64,000 nucleotides of DNA, taken from Micromonospora sediminimaris (GTDB lineage Bacteria > Actinomycetota > Actinomycetes > Mycobacteriales > Micromonosporaceae). The stretch lies in contig FOLJ01000007.1 in assembly GCA_900112325.1 (NCBI GenBank), positions 62,001 to 126,000 on the forward strand. Reading direction: 5' to 3'. Both the position numbers and the translations under genes were made by a program. This document shows positions 16,113 to 24,125 of the stretch, in pieces. The notes beneath the pieces are model-generated. The model searched no databases and had not been told where the DNA came from. It worked only from the letters and a program-made list of their open reading frames with translations. Numbering within the stretch: the first letter of the stretch is position 1; each line of letters begins with the position of its first letter.

Positions 16113-16852
16113 GCGGACTGCGGGTCGAGGAGCAGCCGGACCGACTGGTGGTCACGCTGGACCGGCCGGAGAAGCGCAACGCCATCGACGCCGACCTGAT
16201 CGCGGCCCTGCACGAGGTCTGCGCCGAGTTGGAGGCACGCCCCCGGATGCTGCTGCTGACCGGCGGCACCGATGGGATCTTCACTGGCGGGGCCGACATC
16301 GCCCAACTGCGGGACCGTGGCCGGCTGGACGCACTGGCCGCGATCAACTCGGCGGCCTTCGCCCGGATCCGGGCGCTGCCGATGCCGACCGTGGCGGCGA
16401 TCGACGGCCCGGCCCTCGGCGGCGGCGCCGAGCTGGCGTACGCCTGCGATCTTCGGGTCTGCTCCGAGCGGGCGGTCTTCGGCCAGCCGGAGGTGCGGCT
16501 CGGCATTCTGGCCGGTGCCGGCGCCACCCACCGGTTGCCGGCGCTGGTGGGCGAGACCCTGGCCAAGGAGCTGTTGTTCACCGGCCGGCGGGTGGACGCT
16601 GCCGAGGCGCTGCGCATCGGCCTGGTGAATCGGGTGGTGGCCACGCCGGACGAGCTGCTGCCGGCGGCCCACGGGTTGATCGACGAAATGGCCAAGGGTT
16701 CGGCGTTGGCGCTGCGGTTGACCAAGCTGGCCGTCGACGCCCCGGCCGCCGCGCATCCACAGCTGGACCTGGTCAGCCAGGCAGTGCTCTTCACCGACGA
16801 GGAGAAGCAGCGCCGGATGACGGAGTTCCTGGAACGGCGGCGCGGACGCTGA
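16109..16852 (+). CDS. Enoyl-CoA hydratase/isomerase family protein
   Basis: A 247-residue crotonase-fold enzyme. VVTLDRPEKRNAID opens the fold. FTGGADIAQL and IDGPALGGGAELAYACDLRV form the CoA oxyanion hole, and FGQPEVRLGILAGAGATHRLP carries the Glu region typical of hydratases. It begins within the stop of the dehydrogenase gene and is translationally coupled to it, fitting hydration of enoyl-CoA followed by oxidation. It ends 15 bases before a terminator. Confidence 0.85.
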   Translation: MSGLRVEEQPDRLVVTLDRPEKRNAIDADLIAALHEVCAELEARPRMLLLTGGTDGIFTGGADIAQLRDRGRLDALAAINSAAFARIRALPMPTVAAIDGPALGGGAELAYACDLRVCSERAVFGQPEVRLGILAGAGATHRLPALVGETLAKELLFTGRRVDAAEALRIGLVNRVVATPDELLPAAHGLIDEMAKGSALALRLTKLAVDAPAAAHPQLDLVSQAVLFTDEEKQRRMTEFLERRRGR

Positions 16853-16867
16853 GGCACCCGCAAGCAG

Positions 16868-16900
16868 CGACGGCCGCACCGCGTCGCGGTGCGGCCGTCG
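16868..16900. terminator. Perfect inverted-repeat terminator
   Basis: CGACGGCCGCACCGCG at 16868-16883 is the exact reverse complement of 16885-16900, with a single central base, so in RNA the tip opens into a small loop. It separates two convergent genes and should work in both directions. Confidence 0.85.
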
Positions 16901-16906
16901 GCTGGA

Positions 16907-18265
16907 TCAGGAGGCCAGCGCGGCCAGCGGCACGTCGGCGTCGGCGAGCGCCCGGATCACCGCAGCCGACTCGCTGAACCCGATGATCAGCACCGCGTCG
17001 GCCCCGAACTCCTTGATCTGCTTGGCGCCCTCGCCGAAGTTGATCGGGGCGGCCTCGGCGTCCTCTCCCGGCTCGTAGCCGAGCAGCTTCACCTTGTCGC
17101 CGCCGAAACCGGCCCGCTCCAGCTCGGCCCGGACGACCTCCTGGAGCCCCTTGCCGTAGGAGTCCTCACGCGCCACGATAGCGATCTTCCGCGGCCCGTC
17201 CCGAAGGATCACGTCGGCCAGCGCCCGCCCCTGAAGGCTGTCCGGCGGGGCGGTGCGGAAGTAGAGGCCCTTGTCGTCGGCCTCGGTGAGGTCCGCCGCG
17301 GTGTTCGACGGGGAGAAGAGGATCAGACCGGCGTCCACCACGTCGGGCAGTACGGCCGCGGAGATGCCCGAGCCACCGGCACCGATGATCACGTGTACGC
17401 CGGCATCGACGTGACTGGCCACGGTCGCCTTGGCCACTGCCGGGCTGGTGCCGTCGTCGCCGTCGATCCAGACCACGTCCTCGCCGAGCACCCCACCGGC
17501 CGCGTTGATCTCCTTGAGCGCCAGCGCGGCACCGGCCGCCAACGGCGGGTTGGCCAGCGCCAGGTCACCGGTCTTGGGCAGCAGACCACCCAGGACCAGC
17601 GGCGCGCCGCTCTCCGGGTCGGGGAAGTCGGCGTCCTGCCGCTTCGCCTTCGGCGGTGCCTTCTTGCTGGCCGTGGACTCGTCCCCGGCGCCGACGAACT
17701 CCGTCTTGGCGTCGTTGAGCTGTTGACCGTCGAAGTGCAGGGTGGCGTAACTGGCGGTGGCCGGCTCGCCCGCGTCCGTGAAGCCGGCTCGGGTGATCGA
17801 CACGCTGCGGTACTCGATGTCGGTGCCCTGGCGGGCCAGCCGGAGGCACTGACTCGCCGTGGTGCAGCTGGTGCCGTTGTTCGTGACGCCCACGATCTGC
17901 TTGGCGATGTCCGCAGGGTCGGTCGACCCGGCCAGCTGCGCCGCGAGCGCGCTGATCAGCACCGCGTCGTACGCCTCGGCCGCGTAGAGGTAGTCGGTCA
18001 ACCTCGGGTCCACGGACCGTAGCCGGTTCTTGAAGTCGTCCGGCAGCGGCGTGAGCGGGGTGGTGCCCTTCATCCCGTCGACCAGGCCGGCGCGATCCTT
18101 CAACTCCTCCGGGTACGAGTTGAGCATGTTGCCGTCCGTGCCGTAGAGGCGCACCTGTTGGGTGGTCGCCTCCTCGGGCTGGTCTTCCCCGCAGGCACTG
18201 GTGGCGAGCAGGACCGTGGCGCAGGCAGCCAGGATGGCCGTCCGCGAGCCGCGCGACATGTGCAT
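16907..18265 (-). CDS. Lipoprotein solute-binding protein with permuted halves
   Basis: A 452-residue exported lipoprotein (lipobox LATSAC, Cys25) of the branched-chain amino acid type of ABC binding protein. The order is odd. Residues 38-195 (LYGTDGN, then TDYLYAAEAYDAVLISALA, then GTSCTTASQCLRLA) correspond to what is normally the C-terminal third, while residues 222-452 (PLVLGGLLPKTGDLA to IGFSESAAVIRALADA) correspond to the normal N-terminal part. A Lys/Pro/Ser linker (about 196-221) joins them. The ATG at 18265 follows AGGAAGG. No permease or ATPase genes are nearby, so it is an orphan receptor. The ligand is unknown. Confidence 0.85.
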   Translation of the reverse strand: MHMSRGSRTAILAACATVLLATSACGEDQPEEATTQQVRLYGTDGNMLNSYPEELKDRAGLVDGMKGTTPLTPLPDDFKNRLRSVDPRLTDYLYAAEAYDAVLISALAAQLAGSTDPADIAKQIVGVTNNGTSCTTASQCLRLARQGTDIEYRSVSITRAGFTDAGEPATASYATLHFDGQQLNDAKTEFVGAGDESTASKKAPPKAKRQDADFPDPESGAPLVLGGLLPKTGDLALANPPLAAGAALALKEINAAGGVLGEDVVWIDGDDGTSPAVAKATVASHVDAGVHVIIGAGGSGISAAVLPDVVDAGLILFSPSNTAADLTEADDKGLYFRTAPPDSLQGRALADVILRDGPRKIAIVAREDSYGKGLQEVVRAELERAGFGGDKVKLLGYEPGEDAEAAPINFGEGAKQIKEFGADAVLIIGFSESAAVIRALADADVPLAALAS

Positions 18266-18419
18266 GGTCGTCCTTCCTCGGGCGAAGGTCCGCTGCGCAG
18301 ACTAGCGTGCCGTGACGGGCGGCGGGACCGTGGAGGCAGGTCTATCCGCAGGTCGCCTCCACCATGTGCGGAGAGTAACCGAAGCGGGCTCCTTGACCGG
18401 CACCCGTACTGTGCGGTCC

Positions 18420-18809
18420 GTGACCGACTCGCCACAGCAGATGTTCGAGGATGCCGCCGCCATCCTCAGCTCGGCCCTCGACGGGGACTCCGAGGCGGTG
18501 GTGGGAACCTTCGACGCGGTGGTGGACCGGGCCGGCCTGTCCGGGGCGTACGACGTGGCGTGGTGCCTGGCCGCGACGATGGTCGGGGATCCGGTGCCGC
18601 CCGGGGCCTGTGCGCTCGACTTCCCCGGGATCGACCAGGCCGGGTACGACGCTCGTTGGGTGGCTCGTTTCGTCAGCGCGTACGCCAACGCCGACCTCGA
18701 CACCGCGCGGGCGCTGTTCGGCGCGGCGGCCGCCGACGGGCTGCTGCCGGAGTGCCTGCTCACCCTGGCCGGCTCGACCGTGGCGACGCTGCGGCATCGG
18801 GCCGCCTGA
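18420..18809 (+). CDS. Small hypothetical protein
   Basis: A predicted 129-residue helical soluble protein, MTDSPQQMFEDAAAILSSALDGD onward, with Trp/Cys in DVAWCLAATM. I recognise no family. It is divergent from the solute-binding protein gene, from which 154 bases separate it. A TTGACC box about 25 bases before the GTG could be part of a promoter with little or no leader. The codon pattern and the conserved-looking helical content support a real gene. Confidence 0.6.
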   Translation: MTDSPQQMFEDAAAILSSALDGDSEAVVGTFDAVVDRAGLSGAYDVAWCLAATMVGDPVPPGACALDFPGIDQAGYDARWVARFVSAYANADLDTARALFGAAAADGLLPECLLTLAGSTVATLRHRAA

Positions 18810-18843
18810 CCGTTCGAGTCGGTCAACGCGCCCGGCGCGGCGC

Positions 18844-19356
18844 TCATGCCGGCGAATGGATAAGTGTCGTCGCGTAGCGGGAAAGCAGCTCGTGCCAACC
18901 GGCGGTCAGGGCTTGTCGGTAGCCCTCCGCCGCCGAGCCGTGCCGGTCGAAGTGCCGGTGCGTCACCTCGATGAGGGTGCCGGATTCGGCGGGCGTGAAG
19001 AGCACCTCGACCTCGCTGGCCTGCGCCGGGTCGGGAACCGGTGCGCGATCCGCGCCGATCTGCCAGGTGAACACCAGCCGGCGGGGTGGATCCCAGGTCA
19101 GCACCCGCCCCCAGTCGTTGCGGAAGCCGTATGGCCCGACCTCGTAGAGCATCCCGCCGGGGCGTGGCTCCATGCCCAACTCGGCCAGGATCTCCGGGCC
19201 CGACCAGGTGTACTCCATCACCCACCAGTCGGCGAGCCGACCGGTGAAGACCTCGTACGCCCGCTCGGCGGGGGCGGGCACGCGCAGGGTGTTGCGGAGC
19301 GCGAACCGCTCAAGGTCCTGCTGGATGTCGGTCGGATCGGCCATCCCCTGTCCCAT
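18844..19356 (-). CDS. SRPBCC-domain (Aha1/START-like) protein
   Basis: A 170-residue protein with the SRPBCC hydrophobic-pocket fold. RVPAPAERAYEVFTGRLADWW is the usual first strand and helix; RLVFTWQI and VEVLFTPAESGTLIEVTHRHFDRHG are the characteristic later strands; AEGYRQALTAGWHELLSRY is the long C-terminal helix. The family binds lipids or other hydrophobic ligands; no specific ligand can be read. The start could be ATG 19356 or ATG 19344. It is convergent with the preceding small gene. Confidence 0.8.
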   Translation of the reverse strand: MGQGMADPTDIQQDLERFALRNTLRVPAPAERAYEVFTGRLADWWVMEYTWSGPEILAELGMEPRPGGMLYEVGPYGFRNDWGRVLTWDPPRRLVFTWQIGADRAPVPDPAQASEVEVLFTPAESGTLIEVTHRHFDRHGSAAEGYRQALTAGWHELLSRYATTLIHSPA

Positions 19357-19552
19357 AGGCCCGGACCATACCGGCTCATGCCCCGGTGCGCAGCTTCCCC
19401 CGATGTCCGTCCCGCCTGATGATCGTCGTACTCGTCGCTATCGATCGATCATGTGCTGTCGATGCGCCTTCGTGCCGGGATGGCCGTCCGCAGAGCGGGT
19501 ATGCGTGGCGGGACGTCGCCGGGCGGTCCGCGACGGTGAGGCGGAGCGGGAC

Positions 19553-20713
19553 ATGACAGACAGCGAAGAGCCCTCGGTGTCCAGTGCCGGGCAGCCGACC
19601 GGTCCGAACGGTGGCGGTGAGCCGGAGCCGGACGTGCTGCTCGACGTCCCGAAGGTCTCGGTCAAGTCGATCCAGCTCTCCGTGGACCGGCTGGACGCCG
19701 ACCTGTCCCTGCGGGCCCGGCTCGCCGGTCTGCTTCAACTCGACGCCGGCGTCCGCGTGCACGTCGAGGGCGTCGAACTCGACATCGAGGGCGTGGAGGC
19801 GCAGGCCCTGCTGAAGGTGCGTCTGGAGAAGTTGGTGACGATCCTCGATCGCGCGCTGACCACCATCGATCGGAACCCGCAGGTGATCGACGCGCTGGCC
19901 CGCACCGCGAGCGCGGCGTTGGAAGACGTGAACCGGGTGGCGGGAACGGCTGCCGACGTGAGCGAACAGGTGGCTGCCGCTGCCGGACCCGCCGTCGGGC
20001 AGGCCGTGGGCCGGGCCGAACCCGCTGTCGGGCGGCCTGGCCCGGTGACGGACCGGGCTGCACCTGTCGCTGCCCGGTCCGCTGGGACGGTGGGCCAACC
20101 GCTCGCTCGACCTGGCCGGCCCCTCGGCGAGCAGGAGAATTCCACCGGCCCGTCGAGCCCGGCCGCCAGCGGGCCGGGTGCGGTGGCTGCGCAGCCGGGC
20201 GGGCCGGGTCCGGTGGCCGCGCGGCCGGGCGGGCCGGGTCCGGTGGCCGCGCGGCCGGGCGGGCCGGGTCCGGTGGCTGGGCGGCCGAGCGGTGCGACGG
20301 ATGAACTGGGTCAGCAGGTGGGTGCCATCGGCGCGGTCGCTGGCCGGGCACCCGGACGCGAGCCGGACGACCGGGATCGGGGCCAGGCTCGGGTCGAGGG
20401 CCGGGCTCGGGATCAGGGCCAGGCTCGGGTCCAGGGCCAGGACCGGGACCAGGGCCAAGGTCGGGAGCCGGAGCCGGCCGAGGACCGGGATTCGAGCCCG
20501 GGCCGGGAAGAGGAGCGGGGTGAACAGGGTGGCGGGAGCGGCCGGAGTCAGGATGGGCCCGCGTCGCCGGAGCATGGCCCGCCCGCTCACGGCGAGACGT
20601 CCGGCACTCGGCAGTTGGCCGAGCAGGCGGGAGAGACGCTCCTACGGGCCGGGCGCAGCGTGTGGGAAGCGATCCAGGGCGGTGTGGCGCAGAGCCGACA
20701 GCAGCACCGGTGA
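19553..20713 (+). CDS. Unknown protein with conserved N-terminal domain and low-complexity tail
   Basis: The product has 386 residues. The N-terminal part (about 30-135) looks folded: DVPKVSVKSIQLSVDRLDADLSLRARLAGLLQL, then GVRVHVEGVELDIEGVEAQALLKVRLEKLVTIL, a regular amphipathic pattern. The rest is Gly/Pro/Ala/Arg/Gln-rich, containing four PGGPGPVAAR-type units and then RDQGQAR-type repeats. A C-terminal amphipathic segment (RQLAEQAGETLLRAGRSVWEAIQGG) may be functional. There is no signal peptide or membrane helix. GGAG precedes the ATG. I do not recognise a named family. Confidence 0.65.
   Translation: MTDSEEPSVSSAGQPTGPNGGGEPEPDVLLDVPKVSVKSIQLSVDRLDADLSLRARLAGLLQLDAGVRVHVEGVELDIEGVEAQALLKVRLEKLVTILDRALTTIDRNPQVIDALARTASAALEDVNRVAGTAADVSEQVAAAAGPAVGQAVGRAEPAVGRPGPVTDRAAPVAARSAGTVGQPLARPGRPLGEQENSTGPSSPAASGPGAVAAQPGGPGPVAARPGGPGPVAARPGGPGPVAGRPSGATDELGQQVGAIGAVAGRAPGREPDDRDRGQARVEGRARDQGQARVQGQDRDQGQGREPEPAEDRDSSPGREEERGEQGGGSGRSQDGPASPEHGPPAHGETSGTRQLAEQAGETLLRAGRSVWEAIQGGVAQSRQQHR
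20171..20290 (+). repeat. Four tandem 30-bp repeats
   Basis: Units start at 20171, 20201, 20231 and 20261; each encodes a ten-residue block of the form G-P-G-P-V-A-A-R-P-G. The middle two are nearly identical and the outer two carry a few changes. The period is a multiple of three, so copy-number change would keep the frame. Confidence 0.85.
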
Positions 20714-20977
20714 GCCGGTCGGCGTGCCGAGCGCAGACGAGCGCCGGGGTGGATCGTCCGACACGCCCGATGGTCCGCCGGCTGAGGCCGGAAGGGTCTC
20801 AACTGGTAGGACCGCAACCTCGGCGCAGCCAAGCGACGCGAGAGCCGCGTCCGCTACCGCCCCGAGGGCCAGCCGACCACTCGCCACCGCACGAGACACC
20901 GCAACTCGCGCCCTCCACCGCCCCGGAGACCGCGCCTTACCGCAACCCGCGCCGCCACAGCAGAAGGAGATCGGCTT

Positions 20978-21583
20978 TCAGCCGGTGAGCCGACCCAACC
21001 CGGGCAGGAAACGCCCGACTCGTCCTGCATAGCGGCGGTAGGCGTCGCCGTGGGTGGCGAGCAGATAGGGCTCCTCCACCGCTCGGACCTGCACCTGCAG
21101 CGTCACGATCAGGACGAGCAGGGCGACCAGCGCCACGGCATTTGGCACCATGAGACTCAGGCCGAGCATGGTCGCCGCCATGGCGGAGAAGATGGGATTG
21201 CGGGCGTACGCGAAAGCACCGACCGTCACCAACTCGGTGCGTTCGTTCGGATCGACTCCGATGCGCCATGAGGCGCCCATGGCGAGTTGGGCGGCAAGTG
21301 TCGCGACGAGGCCGGCGGTGGTCACGACGAGGCCGGCGACGTGCAGCGGGCGATGGTCGAGACTGGATAGCGGAGACAGCCCGGCGAGGGCGGCGGCCGG
21401 GCCGGCGAGGCCGAGCACGAGGGCCGCGACGAACAGCAGCTTGGCCCACCACCGCAGCGTGCCGGCCGGGCCGGCATCGAGACGCAGGCCGGTGTCTCCG
21501 GTGCGCCGCCACTGGGCGAACGTGCGCCAGCCGAACGTGAGCAGCAGACCGAGCAGGTAGAGCAGCAGTGCGAGCCGGGCCAT
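20978..21583 (-). CDS. Isoprenylcysteine carboxyl methyltransferase family membrane protein
   Basis: A 201-residue integral membrane protein with about five hydrophobic helices. The C-terminal half has GVDPNERTELVTVGAFAYARNPIFSAM, the typical ICMT/PEMT motif, and VEEPYLLATHGDAYRRYAGRVGRFLPGL, which binds SAM and the substrate head group. In bacteria the substrate is unknown. It begins 14 bases after the cation transporter and is the last gene of a four-gene metal-type unit. Confidence 0.8.
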   Translation of the reverse strand: MARLALLLYLLGLLLTFGWRTFAQWRRTGDTGLRLDAGPAGTLRWWAKLLFVAALVLGLAGPAAALAGLSPLSSLDHRPLHVAGLVVTTAGLVATLAAQLAMGASWRIGVDPNERTELVTVGAFAYARNPIFSAMAATMLGLSLMVPNAVALVALLVLIVTLQVQVRAVEEPYLLATHGDAYRRYAGRVGRFLPGLGRLTG

Positions 21584-21596
21584 GTCGTCACACCTC

Positions 21597-22283
21597 TCAG
21601 TTGGTGCAGCAGTTGTCGGCGCAGCCCGAGGCTCGACCGGTGGTCTCCGCGACCGGAACGGGTGCGCAGTCGTCGCAGTGCTCGCCGCGCCACGCCTGCA
21701 CGCCTTCCCTGACCGCGACCCCGGCGATGACGAGGGCGGCGATCGGGTCGGCCCAGGGCCAGCCCAACAGGGCGTTGAGCAGCAGACCGACGAGCAGCAC
21801 CGCGGACAGGTACGTGCACAGCAACGTCTGGGTGGAGTCGGCCATGACCGTGGCGGAACCGAGTTCACGGCCGGTGCGCCGCTTGGCGGCGACGAGCAAC
21901 GGCATGGCGATCAGAGACGCCACGGCCAGGCCGATTCCGACCGGGCTGGCATCGGCGTCACCGCCGGCCAGCAGCGAGCGGAGAGCGTCGAAGGTCACCC
22001 AGGCGGCCAGGGCGAAGAAGGAGAGGCCGATCAGCCGCAGCGCCAGCCGTTCCCGGTCCTCAGGGACCCGGGAGCGGAACTGCCAGATCACCACTGCGGC
22101 GCTGGAGACCTCGACGAACGAGTCCAGGCCGAAGCCGATCAGCGCGGTGGAGGAGGCCGCGGCTCCGGCGGCGATGGCGACCAGACCCTCCAGCAGGTTG
22201 TAGCCAGCGGTGGCGTAGGCGAGCCACAGGCTCCGTCGGGACAGCACCGCCCGCCGTTCGGGAGCCAGTGCCCTCGTGCTCAC
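21597..22283 (-). CDS. Cation diffusion facilitator family transporter
   Basis: A 228-residue membrane protein with the CDF arrangement of about six helices. SLWLAYATAGYNLLEGLVAIAAG and STALIGFGLDSFVEVSSAAVVIWQF include the GxxxD metal-site helix; ATVMADSTQTLLCTYLSAV contains the second conserved Asp. The C-terminus ends in a Cys-rich tail (EHCDDCAPVP and GCADNCCTN), which suggests soft-metal binding. The start GTG at 22283 overlaps the stop of merR (GTGA); an upstream GTG at 22331 is possible but less likely. It probably exports a metal ion under control of the MerR protein. Confidence 0.82.
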   Translation of the reverse strand: MSTRALAPERRAVLSRRSLWLAYATAGYNLLEGLVAIAAGAAASSTALIGFGLDSFVEVSSAAVVIWQFRSRVPEDRERLALRLIGLSFFALAAWVTFDALRSLLAGGDADASPVGIGLAVASLIAMPLLVAAKRRTGRELGSATVMADSTQTLLCTYLSAVLLVGLLLNALLGWPWADPIAALVIAGVAVREGVQAWRGEHCDDCAPVPVAETTGRASGCADNCCTN

Positions 22284-22771
22284 GTCCACGTCCCGTTCGG
22301 GGTGCCGGAGAACCGGTTGGTCGGCGACCACCGGCCGTCGTTGCCCCCTGCCGCGAGTTCGACGAAGGGCAGCGGGCAGCTCGGGCTGTCGGCGCAGGCG
22401 ATCAGGTCGTCACAGCCGGCGGAGATGGCGGCCCGCAGGGTGTCGCGGATGACGGTCAGGTTGGCCAATTTCCGCTCGACCTCGGCGAGCTTGTTCCTGG
22501 CCCGAGCTTGCAGGCCGCTGTCAGGCCGCCGGCCGTGCCGGTGGCGACCGGCGTCGAGCAGTTCGGTGACCTCGTCGAGAGTGAAGCCCAGACGCTGGGC
22601 CGTCTTGATGATCCGTAGCAGGGTGACCGACTCGGCCGGATAGATCCGGTGCCCACCCGGTGACCGCTGCGGTGCGGCGAGCAGGCCGCGGCGCTCGTAG
22701 TAGCGCAGGGTCTGGCGGTTGACGCCGGCCGCGTCGGCCAACTCCCCACTGCGCAGCCCGTACGTCGTCAT
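22280..22771 (-). CDS. MerR-family metal-responsive regulator
   Basis: A 163-residue MerR protein. The N-terminal winged helix is YGLRSGELADAAGVNRQTLRYYERRGLLAAPQRSPGGHRIYPAESV. A long coiled helix (ARNKLAEVERKLANLTVIRDTLRAAI) mediates dimerisation. The C-terminal CDDLIACADSPSCPLPF gives three Cys of the type used for thiophilic metals. Its start overlaps the upstream gene stop and its own stop overlaps the transporter start, so all three are translationally coupled. It most likely activates its own operon when metal is bound; the metal is not known. Confidence 0.85.
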   Translation of the reverse strand: MTTYGLRSGELADAAGVNRQTLRYYERRGLLAAPQRSPGGHRIYPAESVTLLRIIKTAQRLGFTLDEVTELLDAGRHRHGRRPDSGLQARARNKLAEVERKLANLTVIRDTLRAAISAGCDDLIACADSPSCPLPFVELAAGGNDGRWSPTNRFSGTPNGTWT

Positions 22772-23124
22772 CGGCGTCGCCGTACGGCGGAGACCCGGTC
22801 GGCGAGAGCGTCGAGCACGTCGACATGCCCGGCTGGCACGCGGACGTCCAAGGTCAGCGAGGCCGGATCGGGTCGGAACAGGTCGAAGGCGAAGAACGAG
22901 CAGCACGACGACTCGCGGGCGGTCAGATCGCGGGCCGTCTCCTCCACCTGCGTCGCGTTGTCGAGTCGCAGCCGCAGATGCTGCGCCGACACCCGCTCCG
23001 CCGCTCGTACCGCCGCGCCGAAGAACCGGTCGAATTCGGCGAGCCGCAACGGCCGTTGCGCCGTCGGCAGGGTGCACGCATCCGGCGCCCACGCCGCTCC
23101 GGTGGTGATGTCCTGATCACTCAT
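22768..23124 (-). CDS. Small protein with a Cys-Cys motif, first gene of a metal operon
   Basis: A 118-residue soluble protein I cannot assign to a named family. The central ARESSCCSFFAFDLF has an adjacent Cys pair, and another Cys lies in the N-terminal APDACTLPT. The rest is LRLRLDNATQVEETARDLTA and a beta-rich end. It is the promoter-proximal gene of the unit with MerR, the cation transporter and the methyltransferase-like protein, with an ATGA overlap to merR. A role in metal sensing, trapping or delivery is an inference from this context. Confidence 0.7.
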   Translation of the reverse strand: MSDQDITTGAAWAPDACTLPTAQRPLRLAEFDRFFGAAVRAAERVSAQHLRLRLDNATQVEETARDLTARESSCCSFFAFDLFRPDPASLTLDVRVPAGHVDVLDALADRVSAVRRRR

Positions 23125-23203
23125 ACCTAGACGGTAAGCCTGTACCCAGGTGCCGGATGCAAGCTCGGGGCCGGGCATTGACCCCACGTGATTGTTTGGT
23201 CAG

Positions 23204-23530
23204 ATGACCGTGGATGACCCGGACCCGGTATGGGTCGCACTGCGTCTCGTCAGCGCGCTTCTCAGCCTTGCCGTGGTCGTCCTCGGCGTGCGGGTCGCGG
23301 TGACGCGACGGTTTCCCGTGGTCTGGGTACGGGCTGCTCGGCTGACCGAGAGCCAGCGGTCCCAGCCCCTCCGTCGTGGTGGCTTCCTCGCACTGCTCGG
23401 TGCGAGCCTGCTCGTGCAGCAGGTGCCGCTTCTCGCCCCCGTGCCCGCCGTGGCCGGACGGGCTCTGTTCGCACTGGCACTGCTTCTGCTCGTGGGCGCG
23501 GTGGGATGGTTCGTCCTGCTCCGGCGCTGA
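23204..23530 (+). CDS. Small membrane protein of unknown function
   Basis: A 108-residue protein with about three hydrophobic helices: PVWVALRLVSALLSLAVVVLGVRV, GFLALLGASLLVQQVPLL, and ALFALALLLLVGAVGWFVLL. ATG at 23204 is used. It is divergent from the metal operon, 80 bases away, and could share its promoter region, but nothing links it functionally. Confidence 0.6.
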   Translation: MTVDDPDPVWVALRLVSALLSLAVVVLGVRVAVTRRFPVVWVRAARLTESQRSQPLRRGGFLALLGASLLVQQVPLLAPVPAVAGRALFALALLLLVGAVGWFVLLRR

Positions 23531-23614
23531 GATCAACCAGCGGAGGGCGCAAAAGCAAAACGCCGACCGGCGTTTCCGCTGATCGGCGCTGCAATAGCCC
23601 GGCGAAAGGCTATG

Positions 23615-23688
23615 TGGCCAGGGGCGGGGTCGAACCGCCGACCTTCCGATTTTCAGTCGGACGCTCGTACCAACTGAGCTACCTGGCC
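23615..23688 (-). tRNA. tRNA-Phe (GAA)
   Basis: The minus strand folds into a 74-base cloverleaf with acceptor GGCCAGG/CCTGGCC, anticodon loop CTGAAAA (GAA) and T-loop GGTTCGACC. CCA is not encoded. Confidence 0.96.
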
Positions 23689-23791
23689 GTGGTGCTCGGC
23701 TCATGCTACCCAACCTGCGGGATCGCCGCTGGGACGGGTCGCATGCCCCGATACGCAGAACGCCGCGCGAGCTGCGCGGCGTCAGCGCTTG

Positions 23792-23865
23792 CGGTCCTGA
23801 CGGGACTTGAACCCGCGACCTCCGCCTTGACAGGGCGGCGAGCACTCCAACTGCTCCACAGGACC
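23792..23865 (-). tRNA. tRNA-Asp (GTC)
   Basis: A 74-base cloverleaf on the minus strand with acceptor GGTCCTG/CAGGACC, discriminator G, anticodon loop CTGTCAA (GTC) and T-loop GGTTCAAGT. CCA is not encoded. Confidence 0.96.
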
Positions 23866-23898
23866 TTGCTGGTGTTGCCTCCGGCCTGAGCCGAACCG

Positions 23899-23971
23899 TG
23901 CCCCCAACGGGATTCGAACCCGTGCTACCGCCTTGAAAGGGCGGCGTCCTGGGCCGCTAGACGATGAGGGC
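23899..23971 (-). tRNA. tRNA-Glu (TTC)
   Basis: A 73-base cloverleaf on the minus strand with acceptor GCCCTCA/TGGGGGC, anticodon loop CTTTCAA (TTC) and T-loop GGTTCGAAT. It is first in the transcriptional order Glu-Asp-Phe. Confidence 0.96.
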
Positions 23972-24125
23972 GGCCCCGCCATCATTGCACACTCGCAACG
24001 TTGAGCGGACTTGCTCCCATCCGGCCCCGCCGGAGGCTTCGAAAGCATACGTGATGGCGTACCGGTCGACCAAACCGGTATGGCGGCAGCCACAACGGCC
24101 CGAAAAGTGCCAGCTCGGAGCCGGT

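Noticed and set aside
23615..23971. tRNA cluster as a possible integration site
   Set aside because: No integrase, no flanking direct repeat of a tRNA 3' end seen in the window.
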